Positions 43,641 through 53,092 are shown, numbered from the stretch's first letter. The stretch is 64,000 nucleotides of DNA from Desulfovermiculus halophilus DSM 18834 (GCF_000620765.1 NZ_JIAK01000005.1:1-64000), one strand, 5' to 3'. Made by a program: numbers and translations. The notes: generated by a model from the letters alone, not told the origin.

Positions 43641-44918
43641 TTAATGCTTGAAGGAGCGTTGGCCGGTGAAGACCATGGCCACCTGGGGATCGGCCTGATT
43701 CACGGCTGTAATGACCTCGGCGTCGTTCAAGGAGCCGCCGGGCTGGGCGACTGCGGTCACCCCGTGGTCGATGGCCAGATCCACTCCGTCCCGGAAGGGA
43801 AAGAATCCGTCGGAGACCAGGACCGAATCCCGCAGCCCATATTTCTCCGACTCCGTCCTGGCTTCGATGGCCTGCAGCTGCTCCGCGGCCGCCGCCTCGG
43901 ACTTGGCCTTTTGACGCAACTGATAGATGGACAGTCCGGTTTCCTTGAAGGCCAGGACATCCGCATACTTGGTTCTGGCCTTGTAGATGGTCAGATCAAC
44001 GCACCCCACCCGGTCCTGTTCCCCGGTGCCGATAGCCACAGTCGCCCCGTTCTTGGCGAAGATGACCGAGTTGGATGTAACGCCGGCTTCCACCGCCCAG
44101 GCGAAAAGGAGGTCGTCGCTTTCCGCTGCCGTGGGTTGGCGGGCCATGAGGACGGTGCCGTCCTTGGTCTCGGTCTGGGCCGGTATCCAGTCTCCGGTGG
44201 ACAGAATGCGATTGCGGAATGAGAATTGGGTTATGATTCCACCGTCCACCAGGGATTTGATGTCCAGGAAAGGGGTGTTCAGCAGGGTCTTCAGCTGGGC
44301 CAGACCGGGGATCTGCAGGATGCGGAGATTCTTCCGCTTCTTGAGGATGTCCACGACTCCAGGCTCAAAGTCCGGAGCGGCAACAACCTCGAAATAGGGG
44401 TCGTTGATGAATTCCGCGCTTTCCTGGTTCAAGGGCATGTTGACCACCACGGTTCCTCCGAAGGCGGCGATCCGGTCAGACCAGTAGGCCTTGGAGACCG
44501 CTTCCTGGATCCCCTGATCGGACCAGGCCGCGCCGCAGGGGTTGTTGTGCTTGAGGATCACTGCCGCCGGCTTGGCGCTTAAGTACTGTAAGATGTTGAT
44601 CCCATTGTCCACATCCGTCAGGTTGATCTTTCCAGGATGCTTGCCGGACTGGATCATCTGCTCGGACATCAGGGAGGAGACAAGGCCCTGCCCGGGGGAG
44701 CGAAAGCTGACCCCGCCCAGCTCAAGAGTGCCCTGATCCAGCTCATACAGGGCTGCGGGCTGATCCGGGTTTTCTCCATAGCGCAGGCCCTTTTCCTCGC
44801 CGGAGATGGTCCAGGTTCTTTTCTTTAAGACCAGTTCCCGGTCCCCGATGGTCAGATGCAGCTCCCGGGGGAACGGATCGTCCTGCAGGGAATGATACAT
44901 GGTCTTGATGTCGGTCAT
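43641..44918 (-). CDS. purH: AICAR formyltransferase (PurH C-terminal domain only)
   Basis: The 425-residue protein corresponds to the transformylase half of Pur[14 protein letters not shown] near the start, [17 protein letters not shown]-like SDRIAAFGG, and the late [19 protein letters not shown] and [15 protein letters not shown]. The inosine cyclohydrolase half is absent, so another protein must close the ring. GGGAGG lies 7 bases before ATG 44918; the frame to 45014 extends into the promoter region. It is divergent from the purA group. Confidence 0.9.
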   Translation of the reverse strand: MTDIKTMYHSLQDDPFPRELHLTIGDRELVLKKRTWTISGEEKGLRYGENPDQPAALYELDQGTLELGGVSFRSPGQGLVSSLMSEQMIQSGKHPGKINLTDVDNGINILQYLSAKPAAVILKHNNPCGAAWSDQGIQEAVSKAYWSDRIAAFGGTVVVNMPLNQESAEFINDPYFEVVAAPDFEPGVVDILKKRKNLRILQIPGLAQLKTLLNTPFLDIKSLVDGGIITQFSFRNRILSTGDWIPAQTETKDGTVLMARQPTAAESDDLLFAWAVEAGVTSNSVIFAKNGATVAIGTGEQDRVGCVDLTIYKARTKYADVLAFKETGLSIYQLRQKAKSEAAAAEQLQAIEARTESEKYGLRDSVLVSDGFFPFRDGVDLAIDHGVTAVAQPGGSLNDAEVITAVNQADPQVAMVFTGQRSFKH

Positions 44919-45000
44919 ATCTGCAACCTCCCTTGCTGGTTGGCAATGGACAAAAGTCGGGCCAAATCGTAACGGCAAGAAAAAACCTCTAGCACAACCC

Positions 45001-45030
45001 TTGAACAGTGGCAATTTTGCAGGCTATGAT
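45001..45030 (+). promoter_or_regulatory. sigma-70 type promoter of the purA group
   Basis: TTGAAC (45001-45006), 18 bases, then TATGAT (45025-45030). It lies about 135 bases before the TTG start at 45167. Between them a GGGGCT...AGGCCCC hairpin can form. It is a good match by eye only. Confidence 0.5.
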
Positions 45031-45166
45031 GGTTTGAGCGAATTTCCGCACAGGGTTTGTCTCCAGCCTGCATGCCTGAAGCTTTCGCGGGGCTGAGCCC
45101 GTTGGGGAAGGCCCCCTGAATGAATACGCGGGGACAGGCAGATCTGAAATAAAGGAGGGCGCGAAT

Positions 45167-45499
45167 TTGGAAGCCATGCTGCAAAAAATCGCCAGGCAGC
45201 TGGTCTCAATGGACGAGGCTTCGCTGATGGCTTTGTGGGATACATATCACAGCCGGGTCAAACAGTTCGAACCAACCCTCAGCTGGGAGGAGGCCTGCAT
45301 TATCTTCGGGCTGATCCAGACCGTGCGGTGGAAGAATCAGCTGTTCAACGACCTGTGGGCCGCTCAAAAGCAGGCAGGCCCGGATGGTGGGGAAGCGGCT
45401 CCGGAGCAGGTCGAACAGCCCTTCCAGGAGAACGAGGAGCAGCCCTCAGGTTCTGAACGAGGAAAGGTGATCCAGTTTCATCCTCGGAGGAACTCATGA
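45167..45499 (+). CDS. conserved small hypothetical protein
   Basis: A 110-residue protein not recognised from a named family. Residues 1-65 are predicted helical (MLQKIARQLVSMDEASLMALWDTY, then WEEACIIFGLIQTVRWKNQLF). The tail is acidic and low-complexity. TTG at 45167 is taken as start because AAAGGAGGG ends 7 bases before it; the next ATG at 45176 is too far. Its stop overlaps the next small ORF by 4 bases, and purA follows. Confidence 0.75.
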   Translation: MEAMLQKIARQLVSMDEASLMALWDTYHSRVKQFEPTLSWEEACIIFGLIQTVRWKNQLFNDLWAAQKQAGPDGGEAAPEQVEQPFQENEEQPSGSERGKVIQFHPRRNS

Positions 45500-45636
45500 C
45501 TGCCGGCTTGGACAGAGGGGGAGGAGAACAGCTTTTTCCGTCTCCTTTTGTATGCGCCTGGGGCATGGACAGGCTGGATCGGCAAATGGAAATATCCTGT
45601 CCGCGCTGCTTTCGTCCAGCAGCGGCGCGTGCATAG
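45496..45636 (+). CDS. small CxxC protein, 46 residues
   Basis: ATG 45496 overlaps the stop of the preceding gene (ATGA) and has CGGAGG 5 bases upstream, so coupled translation is likely. The product contains SCPRCFRP near the C-terminus, one half of a possible zinc ribbon, and no membrane segment. I cannot assign a function. It is too short for composition to be a safe guide, but the ribosome site and overlap argue that it is translated. A GGGCAA...TTGCCC hairpin follows it before purA. Confidence 0.5.
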   Translation: MTAGLDRGGGEQLFPSPFVCAWGMDRLDRQMEISCPRCFRPAAARA

Positions 45637-45699
45637 AGGGCAATACTTCTTGCCCGCATTGCGATATTCGGGGCACAGCTGAGAACGAAGGAGAAATTC

Positions 45700-46983
45700 A
45701 TGGCCGAGAACGTGGTGGTTGTTGGCGCACAGTGGGGAGATGAGGGAAAAGGCAAGATCGTGGATCTGCTCACTGAGAAGGTGGAGGTCATTGTTCGTTT
45801 TCAAGGCGGGAACAATGCCGGACACACTCTTGTGGTCAAGGGACACAAGGTGGTCCTGCACCTGATCCCATCCGGCATCTTGCATCCGGACAAGCTGTGT
45901 CTCATCGGCAACGGTGTGGTCTTGGATCCGGAGGTCTTTTGCCGGGAGCTGGATGGTCTGAACAGCTTGGGGGTTCAGGTTGGGCCTTCCAGCCTGAAGA
46001 TCAGCCGGAAGACGCATTTGATAATGCCGTACCACAAGCTTCTGGATTCGGCCAGGGAGGAGAAGAAGAAGGGGCCGGACAAGATAGGGACCACCGGTCG
46101 GGGAATCGGCCCGGCCTATGAAGACAAGGTGGCCCGAACAGGGATCCGGGCGGCGGATGTGCTCAAGCCGCAGCTCATGCTGGCCAAGATGGAGAAGGCT
46201 GTGGAGGAAAAGAACGTCCTTTTCCAGCATTACTTTGATCAGCCCCCGGTCAAGGTCAAGGACATGTGGGAGGCCATACAGCCGTGGACTGAACGGCTCA
46301 AGCCCTATCTGGCCGATATATCGGCAGAGATTGCCTCCGTCCACCACGCCGGCAAGCCGGTGCTGTTCGAAGGGGCGCAAGGAACCCATCTGGATATCGA
46401 TCACGGAACCTACCCCTACGTTACGTCGTCCAACACCCTGGCTGGAAACGCTTCGGCAGGAAGCGGGTGCGGACCGTCCGCCCTGCACAAGGTGGTGGCC
46501 GTGGTCAAGGCCTATACCACCCGGGTGGGAGCGGGACCTTTTCCCACAGAGCTGGACGACGAGACCGGCAGACATTTGCAGACCCAGGGGGCGGAGTTCG
46601 GAGCCACTACCGGCCGGGCCCGCAGGTGCGGATGGCTGGATCTGGTTGTGCTGCGCGAGTCCTGCCGGCTGAACGCCCCGCAGGAGATCGCCCTGACCAA
46701 GCTGGACGTGCTCAGCGGCCTGCCCCAAATCCGGGTCTGCACCGGCTATGAATCAACAGAGGGACGTCTGGCCTTCCCGCCCCAGATGGAAAATGGGCTC
46801 AGCCAGGTGGATCCTGTTTACGAGACCCTGCCCGGCTGGGAAGAGGATATCTCCGAGATCCGTTCCTTTGCCGCTCTGCCGGCCGCCGCCCAGGAATATA
46901 TCCGGTGCATTGAGCAGGAACTGGGGGTGAAGGTGGGCATCATTTCCGTGGGTCCGGATCGGGAGCAGACCCTGGTCCGGTGA
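45700..46983 (+). CDS. purA: adenylosuccinate synthetase
   Basis: It joins IMP and aspartate with GTP, the first committed step to AMP. The P-loop-like [14 protein letters not shown] at residues 9-22 and [24 protein letters not shown] and [21 protein letters not shown] are diagnostic. At 427 residues the length is normal. An AAGGAG site precedes ATG 45700. Confidence 0.97.
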   Translation: MAENVVVVGAQWGDEGKGKIVDLLTEKVEVIVRFQGGNNAGHTLVVKGHKVVLHLIPSGILHPDKLCLIGNGVVLDPEVFCRELDGLNSLGVQVGPSSLKISRKTHLIMPYHKLLDSAREEKKKGPDKIGTTGRGIGPAYEDKVARTGIRAADVLKPQLMLAKMEKAVEEKNVLFQHYFDQPPVKVKDMWEAIQPWTERLKPYLADISAEIASVHHAGKPVLFEGAQGTHLDIDHGTYPYVTSSNTLAGNASAGSGCGPSALHKVVAVVKAYTTRVGAGPFPTELDDETGRHLQTQGAEFGATTGRARRCGWLDLVVLRESCRLNAPQEIALTKLDVLSGLPQIRVCTGYESTEGRLAFPPQMENGLSQVDPVYETLPGWEEDISEIRSFAALPAAAQEYIRCIEQELGVKVGIISVGPDREQTLVR

Positions 46984-47039
46984 GGCCGCTGCAGGGAGCA
47001 GGAGAGGAGCGGGGATGAGCGTCCCCGCCCATATGCAGG

Positions 47040-47066
47040 GGGCAAAAGGCAACCCGTCTTTTGCCC
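47040..47066 (+). terminator. hairpin after purA, possible terminator
   Basis: GGGCAAAAG (47040-47048) pairs with CTTTTGCCC (47058-47066). A GCGGGGA...TCCCCGC hairpin lies just upstream (about 47010-47028). No T-run follows, so termination is uncertain and purA and holB may be co-transcribed. Confidence 0.4.
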
Positions 47067-47171
47067 TTCATTACGTGAATGGTTCTGCGCATGCCGGAGG
47101 GGAGCTGGACGGCTTTCACCGATGGCTGGGGAAGTGTCCCGGACGGCGCGGCCAAGGGATGAGGACGCACA

Positions 47172-48065
47172 ATGGCCCGAAAATCTGCACCCAAGGATGT
47201 CCAGTCCGAAAAGCTGCCTGCCGGTCTGTCCAGGCCAGAGGGGCAGGACAGGGTCGTCTCCCTGCTCCACAAGCTGGTCGGTCAGCCCCCCCAGGTCCTC
47301 CTCCTGGAAGGAGGCTGCGCGGAGGAACGGCTGGGGTTGGGTCTGTATTGGGCCGCCTTGCTCAATTGTCCGGACCATGCCCCGCCATGCCTGACCTGCT
47401 CGGTCTGCCGCCTGATCCAGGGCCGGGGTTTTCGCGATCTGCATGTGTTCACCGGGACTGAAGAGGCGATCAAAATAGGGCAGGTCCGGGAGGTGCGGAC
47501 CATCATGGGCCAGCCTCCGGATCATGGGGCCATGCGGGTTATCGTTATCCATGAGGCCCAGGAGATGACCCCCTCGGCGGCCAACAGCCTGCTCAAGGCC
47601 ATGGAAGAGCCTCAGCCCGGGAATGTCTTTGTCCTCCTGGCCCCTCTCCGGTCATGGCTTTTGCCCACCCTGGTCTCCAGAAGTCTGGTTCTGACCCTGA
47701 GCTGGTCCGCGGGGGAGGGTGGTTCGCAGGAGCATCTTCAGGCCTGGGAACAGCGCCTGATCCAATTCTGGCGCACCGGCCGGGGGCTTTTTGAGCTGAC
47801 GTCCAAAAAGGGGGAGGTCACCAGGAATCTGGCTCATGAAGTGGTCACCGCCTGCCAGCGCAGGCTGCTGTCGGCGATGCAGGGCGAAAATTCCGGGGAG
47901 ATGTCCGTTTTTCTGGCCCAGAACCTGGATGCCGAGGGGCTGTCCAGGGTCGACCGTGTCCTGGATAAGGCCCATCAGGCCCTGAATCTGCAGACCACCC
48001 CAGCCTTGGTTGTGGATTGGCTCGGGGTGCAGGTCTGGTCCTTGGTGCACGGGGCTCGGGGATGA
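47172..48065 (+). CDS. holB: DNA polymerase III delta-prime-like clamp loader subunit
   Basis: A 297-residue AAA+-like clamp-loader protein. Cysteines in CPDHAPPCLTCSVC form the zinc module of delta-prime and gamma subunits. IHEAQEMTPSAANSLLKAMEEPQPGNVFVLLA is the Walker B to sensor-1 region, with SRSLVL at the end. The P-loop is degenerate (EGGCAEERLG), as in delta-prime, which does not bind ATP. It helps load the sliding clamp in the replisome. AGGA lies 7 bases before the start. Confidence 0.87.
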   Translation: MARKSAPKDVQSEKLPAGLSRPEGQDRVVSLLHKLVGQPPQVLLLEGGCAEERLGLGLYWAALLNCPDHAPPCLTCSVCRLIQGRGFRDLHVFTGTEEAIKIGQVREVRTIMGQPPDHGAMRVIVIHEAQEMTPSAANSLLKAMEEPQPGNVFVLLAPLRSWLLPTLVSRSLVLTLSWSAGEGGSQEHLQAWEQRLIQFWRTGRGLFELTSKKGEVTRNLAHEVVTACQRRLLSAMQGENSGEMSVFLAQNLDAEGLSRVDRVLDKAHQALNLQTTPALVVDWLGVQVWSLVHGARG

Positions 48066-48417
48066 CCCTGGCAGGATCTGTCCTCCGGGGCAAAGCCGCG
48101 GTCCTGCCCTCTGCACAGTTTGGGTCCGGGGATGCAATGACCTGATTCCGCTAGCTCCCATGCTCTGCGTGGGGGCCTTCCTGACCGCTCCCGCGGACTC
48201 TTTCTGGACGCCGGAGCGTGCAAAAGAGTTCCCACGCAGAAAAAGCGATAAACAAGAAATCAATGAGTTACAGCAAAACGTCGCTGTAGCCTTAGGCGTG
48301 ATGCATCCAAACCATCCGGCAAACTTCACAATGTTACAGGCAATGCGGCAGCATCTGGAAACTCAGGTATGCCCGATGCCTTAACCACCACGAATAAACA
48401 AGGTCTGATCCTGCACC
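48066..48417. other. 352-bp gap with inverted repeat and AT-richer ORF remnant
   Basis: Near the start a GGCAGGA...TCCTGCC hairpin can form. TCTGCGTGGG (48164-48173) is repeated inverted as CCCACGCAGA (48231-48240). From about 48236 to 48384 the sequence is clearly less GC-rich than its neighbours, and one frame reads a soluble-looking segment ending HLETQVCPMP at TAA 48382-48384 without a supported start. It may be a degraded gene or the trace of an insertion. I do not recognise the fragment. Confidence 0.4.
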
Positions 48418-48621
48418 ATGTCTTTTGATGTGCACTTCTTGCTCACTGCCCTGGGGCTGGCGTTTATCCTGGAGGGCCTGCCGTATTTTCTTTTTGCCGA
48501 ACGGATGCCCTCTGTCCTGCAGTCCCTTCTCAACCAGCCTCCTTTTGTTCTCCGGCTGATGGGAGTGGCGGCTCTTGTGGCCGGGCTGGCTTTGGTCTAT
48601 CTGGGCCGGTTTTGGGCATAA
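48418..48621 (+). CDS. DUF2065 small membrane protein
   Basis: A 67-residue protein with two hydrophobic helices (about residues 6-26 and 46-63) joined by a short loop with ERMPSVLQSLLNQPP. This arrangement is the DUF2065 family, small inner-membrane proteins of unknown function often found near purA or hfl genes in proteobacteria. The ATG at 48418 has only a weak ribosome site. Confidence 0.75.
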   Translation: MSFDVHFLLTALGLAFILEGLPYFLFAERMPSVLQSLLNQPPFVLRLMGVAALVAGLALVYLGRFWA

Positions 48622-48693
48622 GAGGAGAACAGCGCGGCCACGGCAAGCGGGCTGCTTATTCGGGCAGCAGACCGGGCAGAGATGTGCGCTGGA

Positions 48694-49413
48694 TCAGACG
48701 CCCGCTGTATGCAGCCAGACGATGCCGGAGCTCAGAGGGAGTCCGGTCACCCAGGAGAAACCGGCTGTGCGCATCTCAGCTTCCAGGGCCGGGGCGGTGG
48801 GAAACTCGCAGATGGTCCGGGCCAGATAGGTGTACGCCTGTCTGTCCCGGGAGATGAGCCGGCCCAGGGCCGGCAGGAAGCGGGTGAGATAGAGGTTGTA
48901 CAGCCCGCCCAGTATGCGCTGTCCCCCTGATCCAAACTCCAAAATACAGAGCCTGCCCCCAGGGGTGAGCACCCTTTGGATCTCGGCATACGCGTTTTCC
49001 CTGGGCCGGATATTGCGCAGGCCAAAGGCGATGGTCACCCGGTCCACGCTGGCGTCGGGAAGGGGCAGACGCCGGGCGTCGGCGCCCAGGGGCAAGATTT
49101 TCCCCTGTCTGTTTTTGGATCTGCCGCGCATGAGCATGGGCAGGGAGATGTCCGCGGCCAGGACGCTTAGCCGGGGGCGGGAGGCCTGCAGCATGGCGGC
49201 AACGTCCAGGGTCCCGGCGGCCAGGTCCAGAACCCGCCCGCCGGACGGAGGGGCTGCGGCCTGGACCAGGGCCTTGCGCCAGGAGATGTCCAGACCCAGG
49301 CTCAGGCACCTGTTGAGCAGATCATAGACCGGAGCAATACGGCCGAACATATCCCCCACGGCCTTGCCGGTCTGGGTTTGGAGGGAAGGATCAAGGCTCT
49401 GCCGGGGAATCAT
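48694..49413 (-). CDS. ubiE: demethylmenaquinone / ubiquinone methyltransferase
   Basis: A 239-residue SAM-dependent methyltransferase that performs the last C-methylation of menaquinone in anaerobes. FGRIAPVYDLLNRCLSLGLD near the start and RVTIAFGLRNI with RVLTPGGRLCILEF are UbiE/MenG signatures; VLDLAAGTLDVA is the SAM-binding loop. ATG 49413 overlaps the preceding small gene by 23 bases; the in-frame extension to 49530 looks random. It probably belongs to the same minus-strand transcript as hemL and the cytochrome. Confidence 0.9.
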   Translation of the reverse strand: MIPRQSLDPSLQTQTGKAVGDMFGRIAPVYDLLNRCLSLGLDISWRKALVQAAAPPSGGRVLDLAAGTLDVAAMLQASRPRLSVLAADISLPMLMRGRSKNRQGKILPLGADARRLPLPDASVDRVTIAFGLRNIRPRENAYAEIQRVLTPGGRLCILEFGSGGQRILGGLYNLYLTRFLPALGRLISRDRQAYTYLARTICEFPTAPALEAEMRTAGFSWVTGLPLSSGIVWLHTAGV

Positions 49414-49579
49414 GGTCTGAGGCCGGGGCTGATGAAGAGGTGATGGTCCGCAGGACTTCCTGGTAAATCGGGGCGAAGAATTGTTCAAAGTTGTTGGGGG
49501 AAATGCGCCCGACCTCAATGAATTTGACAATGATCTCTTTGGTCACTTGCAATGCGTTTTTTTGCAGCTTGCTGTCCAT
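49391..49579 (-). CDS. small conserved hypothetical protein
   Basis: A 62-residue helical protein starting MDSKLQKNALQ. The body, TKEIIVKFIEVGRISPNNFEQFF, then IYQEVLRTI, looks like a compact two- or three-helix domain seen in related sulfate reducers as a separate small gene. The upstream part of the open frame (to 49690) is not convincing. It overlaps the start of ubiE. No function can be given. Confidence 0.6.
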   Translation of the reverse strand: MDSKLQKNALQVTKEIIVKFIEVGRISPNNFEQFFAPIYQEVLRTITSSSAPASDHDSPAEP

Positions 49580-49776
49580 ATAAAACCTGTCTGAATCTAA
49601 AAGGACCCGGCGTTCAGGGCATCCGAGCCAATGGCGGTTGAGGAAAAAACCCGTCCGGAGGGGAAATGGCCTTGACCCACCATGAGACAAAGGCTCCGGA
49701 CGGGAATGGGGAGAAACCGGAAAGCACCTCCCCTTTTTTGCGCTCTGCTTGCAGCATGGGTGCTGCCCCGGCCCGC

Positions 49777-50622
49777 CTATTCCTCGGGCTGTTCAGAGGA
49801 GGCAGCCTGCTCTTCGTTCATCAAGGCCTGCATTTCTTCGCGTATGACCTTTGCTGCGGCCTGGGGCACGGTCTCTTCAATCCGATGGCTGAGCTCGGTC
49901 CATAGTTCGTTTTTCAGGGCGCTGACCGTTTCCGGGCCCACAGCGAAGTTGTTCAGCTCTTCAACTTTTTGGGCCAGTTCCCGCAGGTCTGAGCCTTGAT
50001 TGGAATCCGAACCCTGTTTGTGGGGGGCGGATTGGATCTCCTGGAGCAGGGCCTCTCTGGCCTTGTCCATCCGGTCCTGGACCAGCTCGTCCAGGCGGCT
50101 CATGATCCGGTTTTCAATGTCCTTCCACGATTCTCTGCTCCCGGAATGAACAGCTTCTTCCAGCCGCTGGATCCTGGACTCCAGGGCATGCAGAGCCTTG
50201 GCTTCAGGGGACCGGGTCCCGGATTCCTCTAAGCCTTGCGCCCCGGCCTGATCAGGAGAAAACCCCAATTCCAGCTCTTGGAACAAGTCCTCTATGTCCT
50301 CAAAATCGTCAAGCCCGCCGGCTGAGGAGGGGTGCCCGGATTCGGGACGCGAGCCCGGGGCAGGGTCGTGCCCGGTGTGCTCATCGTGCGGGCCCGGACC
50401 AGACATGAAAGCGGAAAAGTCGAAATCTTCCTCAGCATCGGGATCTTGATTATATCCGGACTCTTGGGCTCTCGCCCCGGCTTGTTCCCGCCCGTTTCGC
50501 CAGCTGGAGCTGTGATCCTCCGGGGACTCTGCGGGCGATTCAGGTCCGGGCTCTTCCACGACCTCGGTGAGGTCTATGATCTCCTGGTCCCAATGATCCT
50601 TGGTCTGGGAAGAAGTAGACAT
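49777..50622 (-). CDS. acidic coiled-coil protein with N-terminal EIIDLTEVVEE motif
   Basis: A 281-residue soluble protein. The N-terminus carries a short motif (EIIDLTEVVEE) that recurs in deltaproteobacterial proteins of unknown function. Residues about 30-130 are acidic, Pro/Gly/Ser rich and likely disordered. Residues about 140-260 are helical with coiled-coil character (ALESRIQRLEEAV, LDELVQDRMDKAREALLQEI). I chose ATG 50622 because the longer frame starts inside the cytochrome gene. It lies 11 bases after that gene, so they are probably co-transcribed. Confidence 0.7.
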   Translation of the reverse strand: MSTSSQTKDHWDQEIIDLTEVVEEPGPESPAESPEDHSSSWRNGREQAGARAQESGYNQDPDAEEDFDFSAFMSGPGPHDEHTGHDPAPGSRPESGHPSSAGGLDDFEDIEDLFQELELGFSPDQAGAQGLEESGTRSPEAKALHALESRIQRLEEAVHSGSRESWKDIENRIMSRLDELVQDRMDKAREALLQEIQSAPHKQGSDSNQGSDLRELAQKVEELNNFAVGPETVSALKNELWTELSHRIEETVPQAAAKVIREEMQALMNEEQAASSEQPEE

Positions 50623-50633
50623 AAGGCTTCGTC

Positions 50634-51068
50634 TTATTGCTTGGGGTTTGAGTGACAATCTGTACAGCTTGCGGCGGGTCCGCAGGGCTCATCTGCCTGC
50701 TCCCTTTGGATATGGCATCCCATGCAGCTTCGGCTGCTTTCCCGGTTATGATAGGCATTGAAGGCTGAGTCGACCTCCTGCATCTGCGGGCCGGTTGCCC
50801 CGAGGACGTCATGGCAGCCGGATGAGGTGCATGCCTGCGGGGCGGAGGACTTGTCCTCCCACGTGTGGTGGCAGGATTCGCATCCCAGTGAGATGTGGGA
50901 GTTGTGGGGCATGCGGACCGGGGTGTAGATTGGATTGTCCACATGCCCTTCGGCCCGGTCCATAATGATTTCGCCCGGCAGTTCAAAAGAGGCGGCCTGG
51001 AGATGGAAGGAAAAAAGGCACAGGCCGAGACAAAAAGAGAACAGGCTGACGAAAAAGGGCTTGGGCAT
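50634..51068 (-). CDS. periplasmic tetraheme cytochrome c3
   Basis: A 144-residue precursor with a signal peptide (LFSFCLGLCLFSFHLQAA) and about 120 mature residues. Four heme attachment sites are present: CESCH, CTSSGCH (the CxxxxCH type), CMGCH and CTDCH. Extra histidines, such as those in PHNSHISLGC and NAYHNRES, can serve as sixth ligands. Type I cytochrome c3 shuttles electrons between periplasmic hydrogenase or formate dehydrogenase and membrane complexes in sulfate reducers. GGAGGA lies upstream of ATG 51068. It follows hemL, as in other Desulfovibrio-type genomes (recalled, not checked). Confidence 0.9.
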   Translation of the reverse strand: MPKPFFVSLFSFCLGLCLFSFHLQAASFELPGEIIMDRAEGHVDNPIYTPVRMPHNSHISLGCESCHHTWEDKSSAPQACTSSGCHDVLGATGPQMQEVDSAFNAYHNRESSRSCMGCHIQREQADEPCGPAASCTDCHSNPKQ

Positions 51069-51090
51069 TCGTGTCCTCCGCGGACCGCTG

Positions 51091-52368
51091 TTAGAGGTTG
51101 GGGAAGCTGACCTTTCTGGCTGCTTCCAGGGTCTGTTCAAAATCCTGTTCGGTATGGGCAAAAGAGGTAAAGGTGCACTCAAAGCTGGACGGAGCGAGGT
51201 AGATTCCCTGGGAGCGCATATGCCGGTAAAAGTGGGCGAAGGACTCGGTATCCACGGTTTTGGCAGTTTCGAAGTCCTTGACCGGCGTGGAGGTGAAAAA
51301 GAGGGTAAAGATGGAGCCCACACAGTTGACCGAGATGGGGACCCCTTTCGAGGTCAAGATCCCGGCAAGCTCTTCGGCCAGCCTTTGGGTCCAGTCTGCC
51401 AGGGAATTGTAATCGCTTTGCCTAAGCAGGGACAGGGTGGCTGTTCCGGCAGCCATGGCCACGGGATTTCCGGCCAGGGTTCCGGCCTGATAGGTATCGC
51501 CGCAGGGCGCCAGGTGCTCCATGACCTCCTTTTTCCCGCCAAAAGCCCCCACCGGAAAGCCGCCGCCGATGATCTTTCCCAGACAGGTCAGGTCGGGAGT
51601 GACCCCGTACTTGGTCTGGGCCCCGCCGTAGTCCACACGGAAGCCGGAGATGACTTCGTCAAAAATGAGGAGGCTTCCATGCTCCTGGGTGATCCGGCGC
51701 AGTCCGGGCAAAAAGTCGGCATCCGGAGGGACGCAGCCCATGTTGCCGGCAACAGGTTCGACGATAACGGCGCATATATCGGATCCGTGCCGGGCGAAGA
51801 TGTCCTGGACCGCCTGCAGGTCATTGTACGGGGCGAGCAGGGTGTCTTGAACCGTGTGTTCCGGCACTCCAGGGGTTCCAGGGAGGGACAGGGTGGCCAG
51901 GCCGGATCCGGCCTGGGCCAGTAGGCTGTCCACGTGACCGTGATAGCAGCCGACGAACTTCAGTACCTTACTTCGTCCGGTTGCGGCCCGAGCCAGGCGC
52001 AGAGCGGTCATGGTCGCTTCTGTGCCCGAGTTGACCAGCCGGACCATGTCCACGCCGGGCAGGGCGTCGACAATCAGCTGGGCCAGGGATATCTCGTCCC
52101 TGCATGGGGCACCGAAGCTGGCACCCAAGTCAACGGCCTTGTGGGCGGCTTGTACAACTTCTTCCCGGCAGTGGCCCAAAAGAAGCGGCCCCCAGGACAT
52201 GACATAATCGATGAATTCCTGGCCGTCTTCGGAATATATGTGACTCCCCTTGCCTTGACGAATGAAAAGGGGATCGGCGTGTACGCTTCGGCAGGCCCGG
52301 ACCGGGCTGTTCACTCCGCCGGGAATGAGTTTTTGGGCTTTGGAGAAGAGCTCTGCTGAGGTATTCAT
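51091..52368 (-). CDS. hemL: glutamate-1-semialdehyde 2,1-aminomutase
   Basis: A PLP enzyme of 425 residues that makes 5-aminolevulinate in the C5 route. The start [22 protein letters not shown] is diagnostic. The cofactor Asp lies in [11 protein letters not shown] and the Schiff-base Lys in [16 protein letters not shown]. It forms a heme-synthesis pair with the siroheme decarboxylase gene upstream. Confidence 0.97.
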   Translation of the reverse strand: MNTSAELFSKAQKLIPGGVNSPVRACRSVHADPLFIRQGKGSHIYSEDGQEFIDYVMSWGPLLLGHCREEVVQAAHKAVDLGASFGAPCRDEISLAQLIVDALPGVDMVRLVNSGTEATMTALRLARAATGRSKVLKFVGCYHGHVDSLLAQAGSGLATLSLPGTPGVPEHTVQDTLLAPYNDLQAVQDIFARHGSDICAVIVEPVAGNMGCVPPDADFLPGLRRITQEHGSLLIFDEVISGFRVDYGGAQTKYGVTPDLTCLGKIIGGGFPVGAFGGKKEVMEHLAPCGDTYQAGTLAGNPVAMAAGTATLSLLRQSDYNSLADWTQRLAEELAGILTSKGVPISVNCVGSIFTLFFTSTPVKDFETAKTVDTESFAHFYRHMRSQGIYLAPSSFECTFTSFAHTEQDFEQTLEAARKVSFPNL

Positions 52369-52479
52369 GCCCGAAGATCTCCTTAGAGCAAATGATGCGT
52401 TTTTAGGTTCCTGGGAAAAGCGAAGGGCTCGAAATCGCTGTTCACGCTAGTGGGGCCTGCGGCGTCGCAGGCATGGGGG

Positions 52480-52968
52480 CTAAAAATACTGCATGGAGGT
52501 TTTTTTCAGCTCCTGGTGGCTGAACAGGAGCTCGCACTGCTCCAGGCCGGTCTGGTCCTGAAGCTCTCTGACCACCTCCCGGCAGTCGGCCTCACTCCGG
52601 CCGTGGACCATGGTGTACAGGTCAAAGGGCCATTCAGGGCTGGTCCGGCGCTGATAGACGTGGGTGATCTCCGACCGGGCGCACATGATCCGGCTCACCT
52701 CTTCCATGTCCCTGGAAGAAGGGACATGCCAGGCGACCATCACATTGCAGTCGTATCCAGCCTCCTGGTGCCGAAGGGTGGCCCCGAACCTGCGGATGAC
52801 GCCCCGATCTTTGAGCTCCCGAAGCAGGTCCAGGACCTGTTCCTCGGAGATGTCCAGCTTCCGGGCGATGCTCGCAAAGGGAGCCGGGGAATCAGGCAGT
52901 GTTCCCTGCACTTCGCGCAGGATCTCCTGCTCCCTGGTCCCGAATGATGCCGCGGTTTGGGAATGCAT
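52480..52968 (-). CDS. ahbB: siroheme decarboxylase subunit (AhbB/NirDLGH type)
   Basis: An Lrp/AsnC-like protein of about 162 residues. It has an N-terminal winged helix (FASIARKLDISEEQVLDLLRELKDRG) and a ferredoxin-like domain with MVAWHVP and VYQRRTSPEWPFDLYTMVHG; the His and Tyr in such segments take part in catalysis. In sulfate reducers AhbA and AhbB decarboxylate siroheme on the way to heme. The partner AhbA is not in the window. ATG 52968 is used; a TTG at 52977 with AAAGG close by is an alternative. Confidence 0.85.
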   Translation of the reverse strand: MHSQTAASFGTREQEILREVQGTLPDSPAPFASIARKLDISEEQVLDLLRELKDRGVIRRFGATLRHQEAGYDCNVMVAWHVPSSRDMEEVSRIMCARSEITHVYQRRTSPEWPFDLYTMVHGRSEADCREVVRELQDQTGLEQCELLFSHQELKKTSMQYF

Positions 52969-53092
52969 AACAACCAACTGCCTTTATCCCTGAAAAGTCC
53001 TGGGTCCCGGTCGAGCTGCATATCCGCTTGCAGCGCTTGGATCAGTTTGTACCTTTTTCCGCTGTCCTATGCAAGGCAATGAAAGCGTATTC

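Noticed and set aside
52455-52472. GCCTGCG-GCGT-CGCAGGC hairpin downstream of ahbB as a terminator
   Set aside because: Stem is clear but there is no T-run on the minus strand, and hemL follows closely, so I did not call it.
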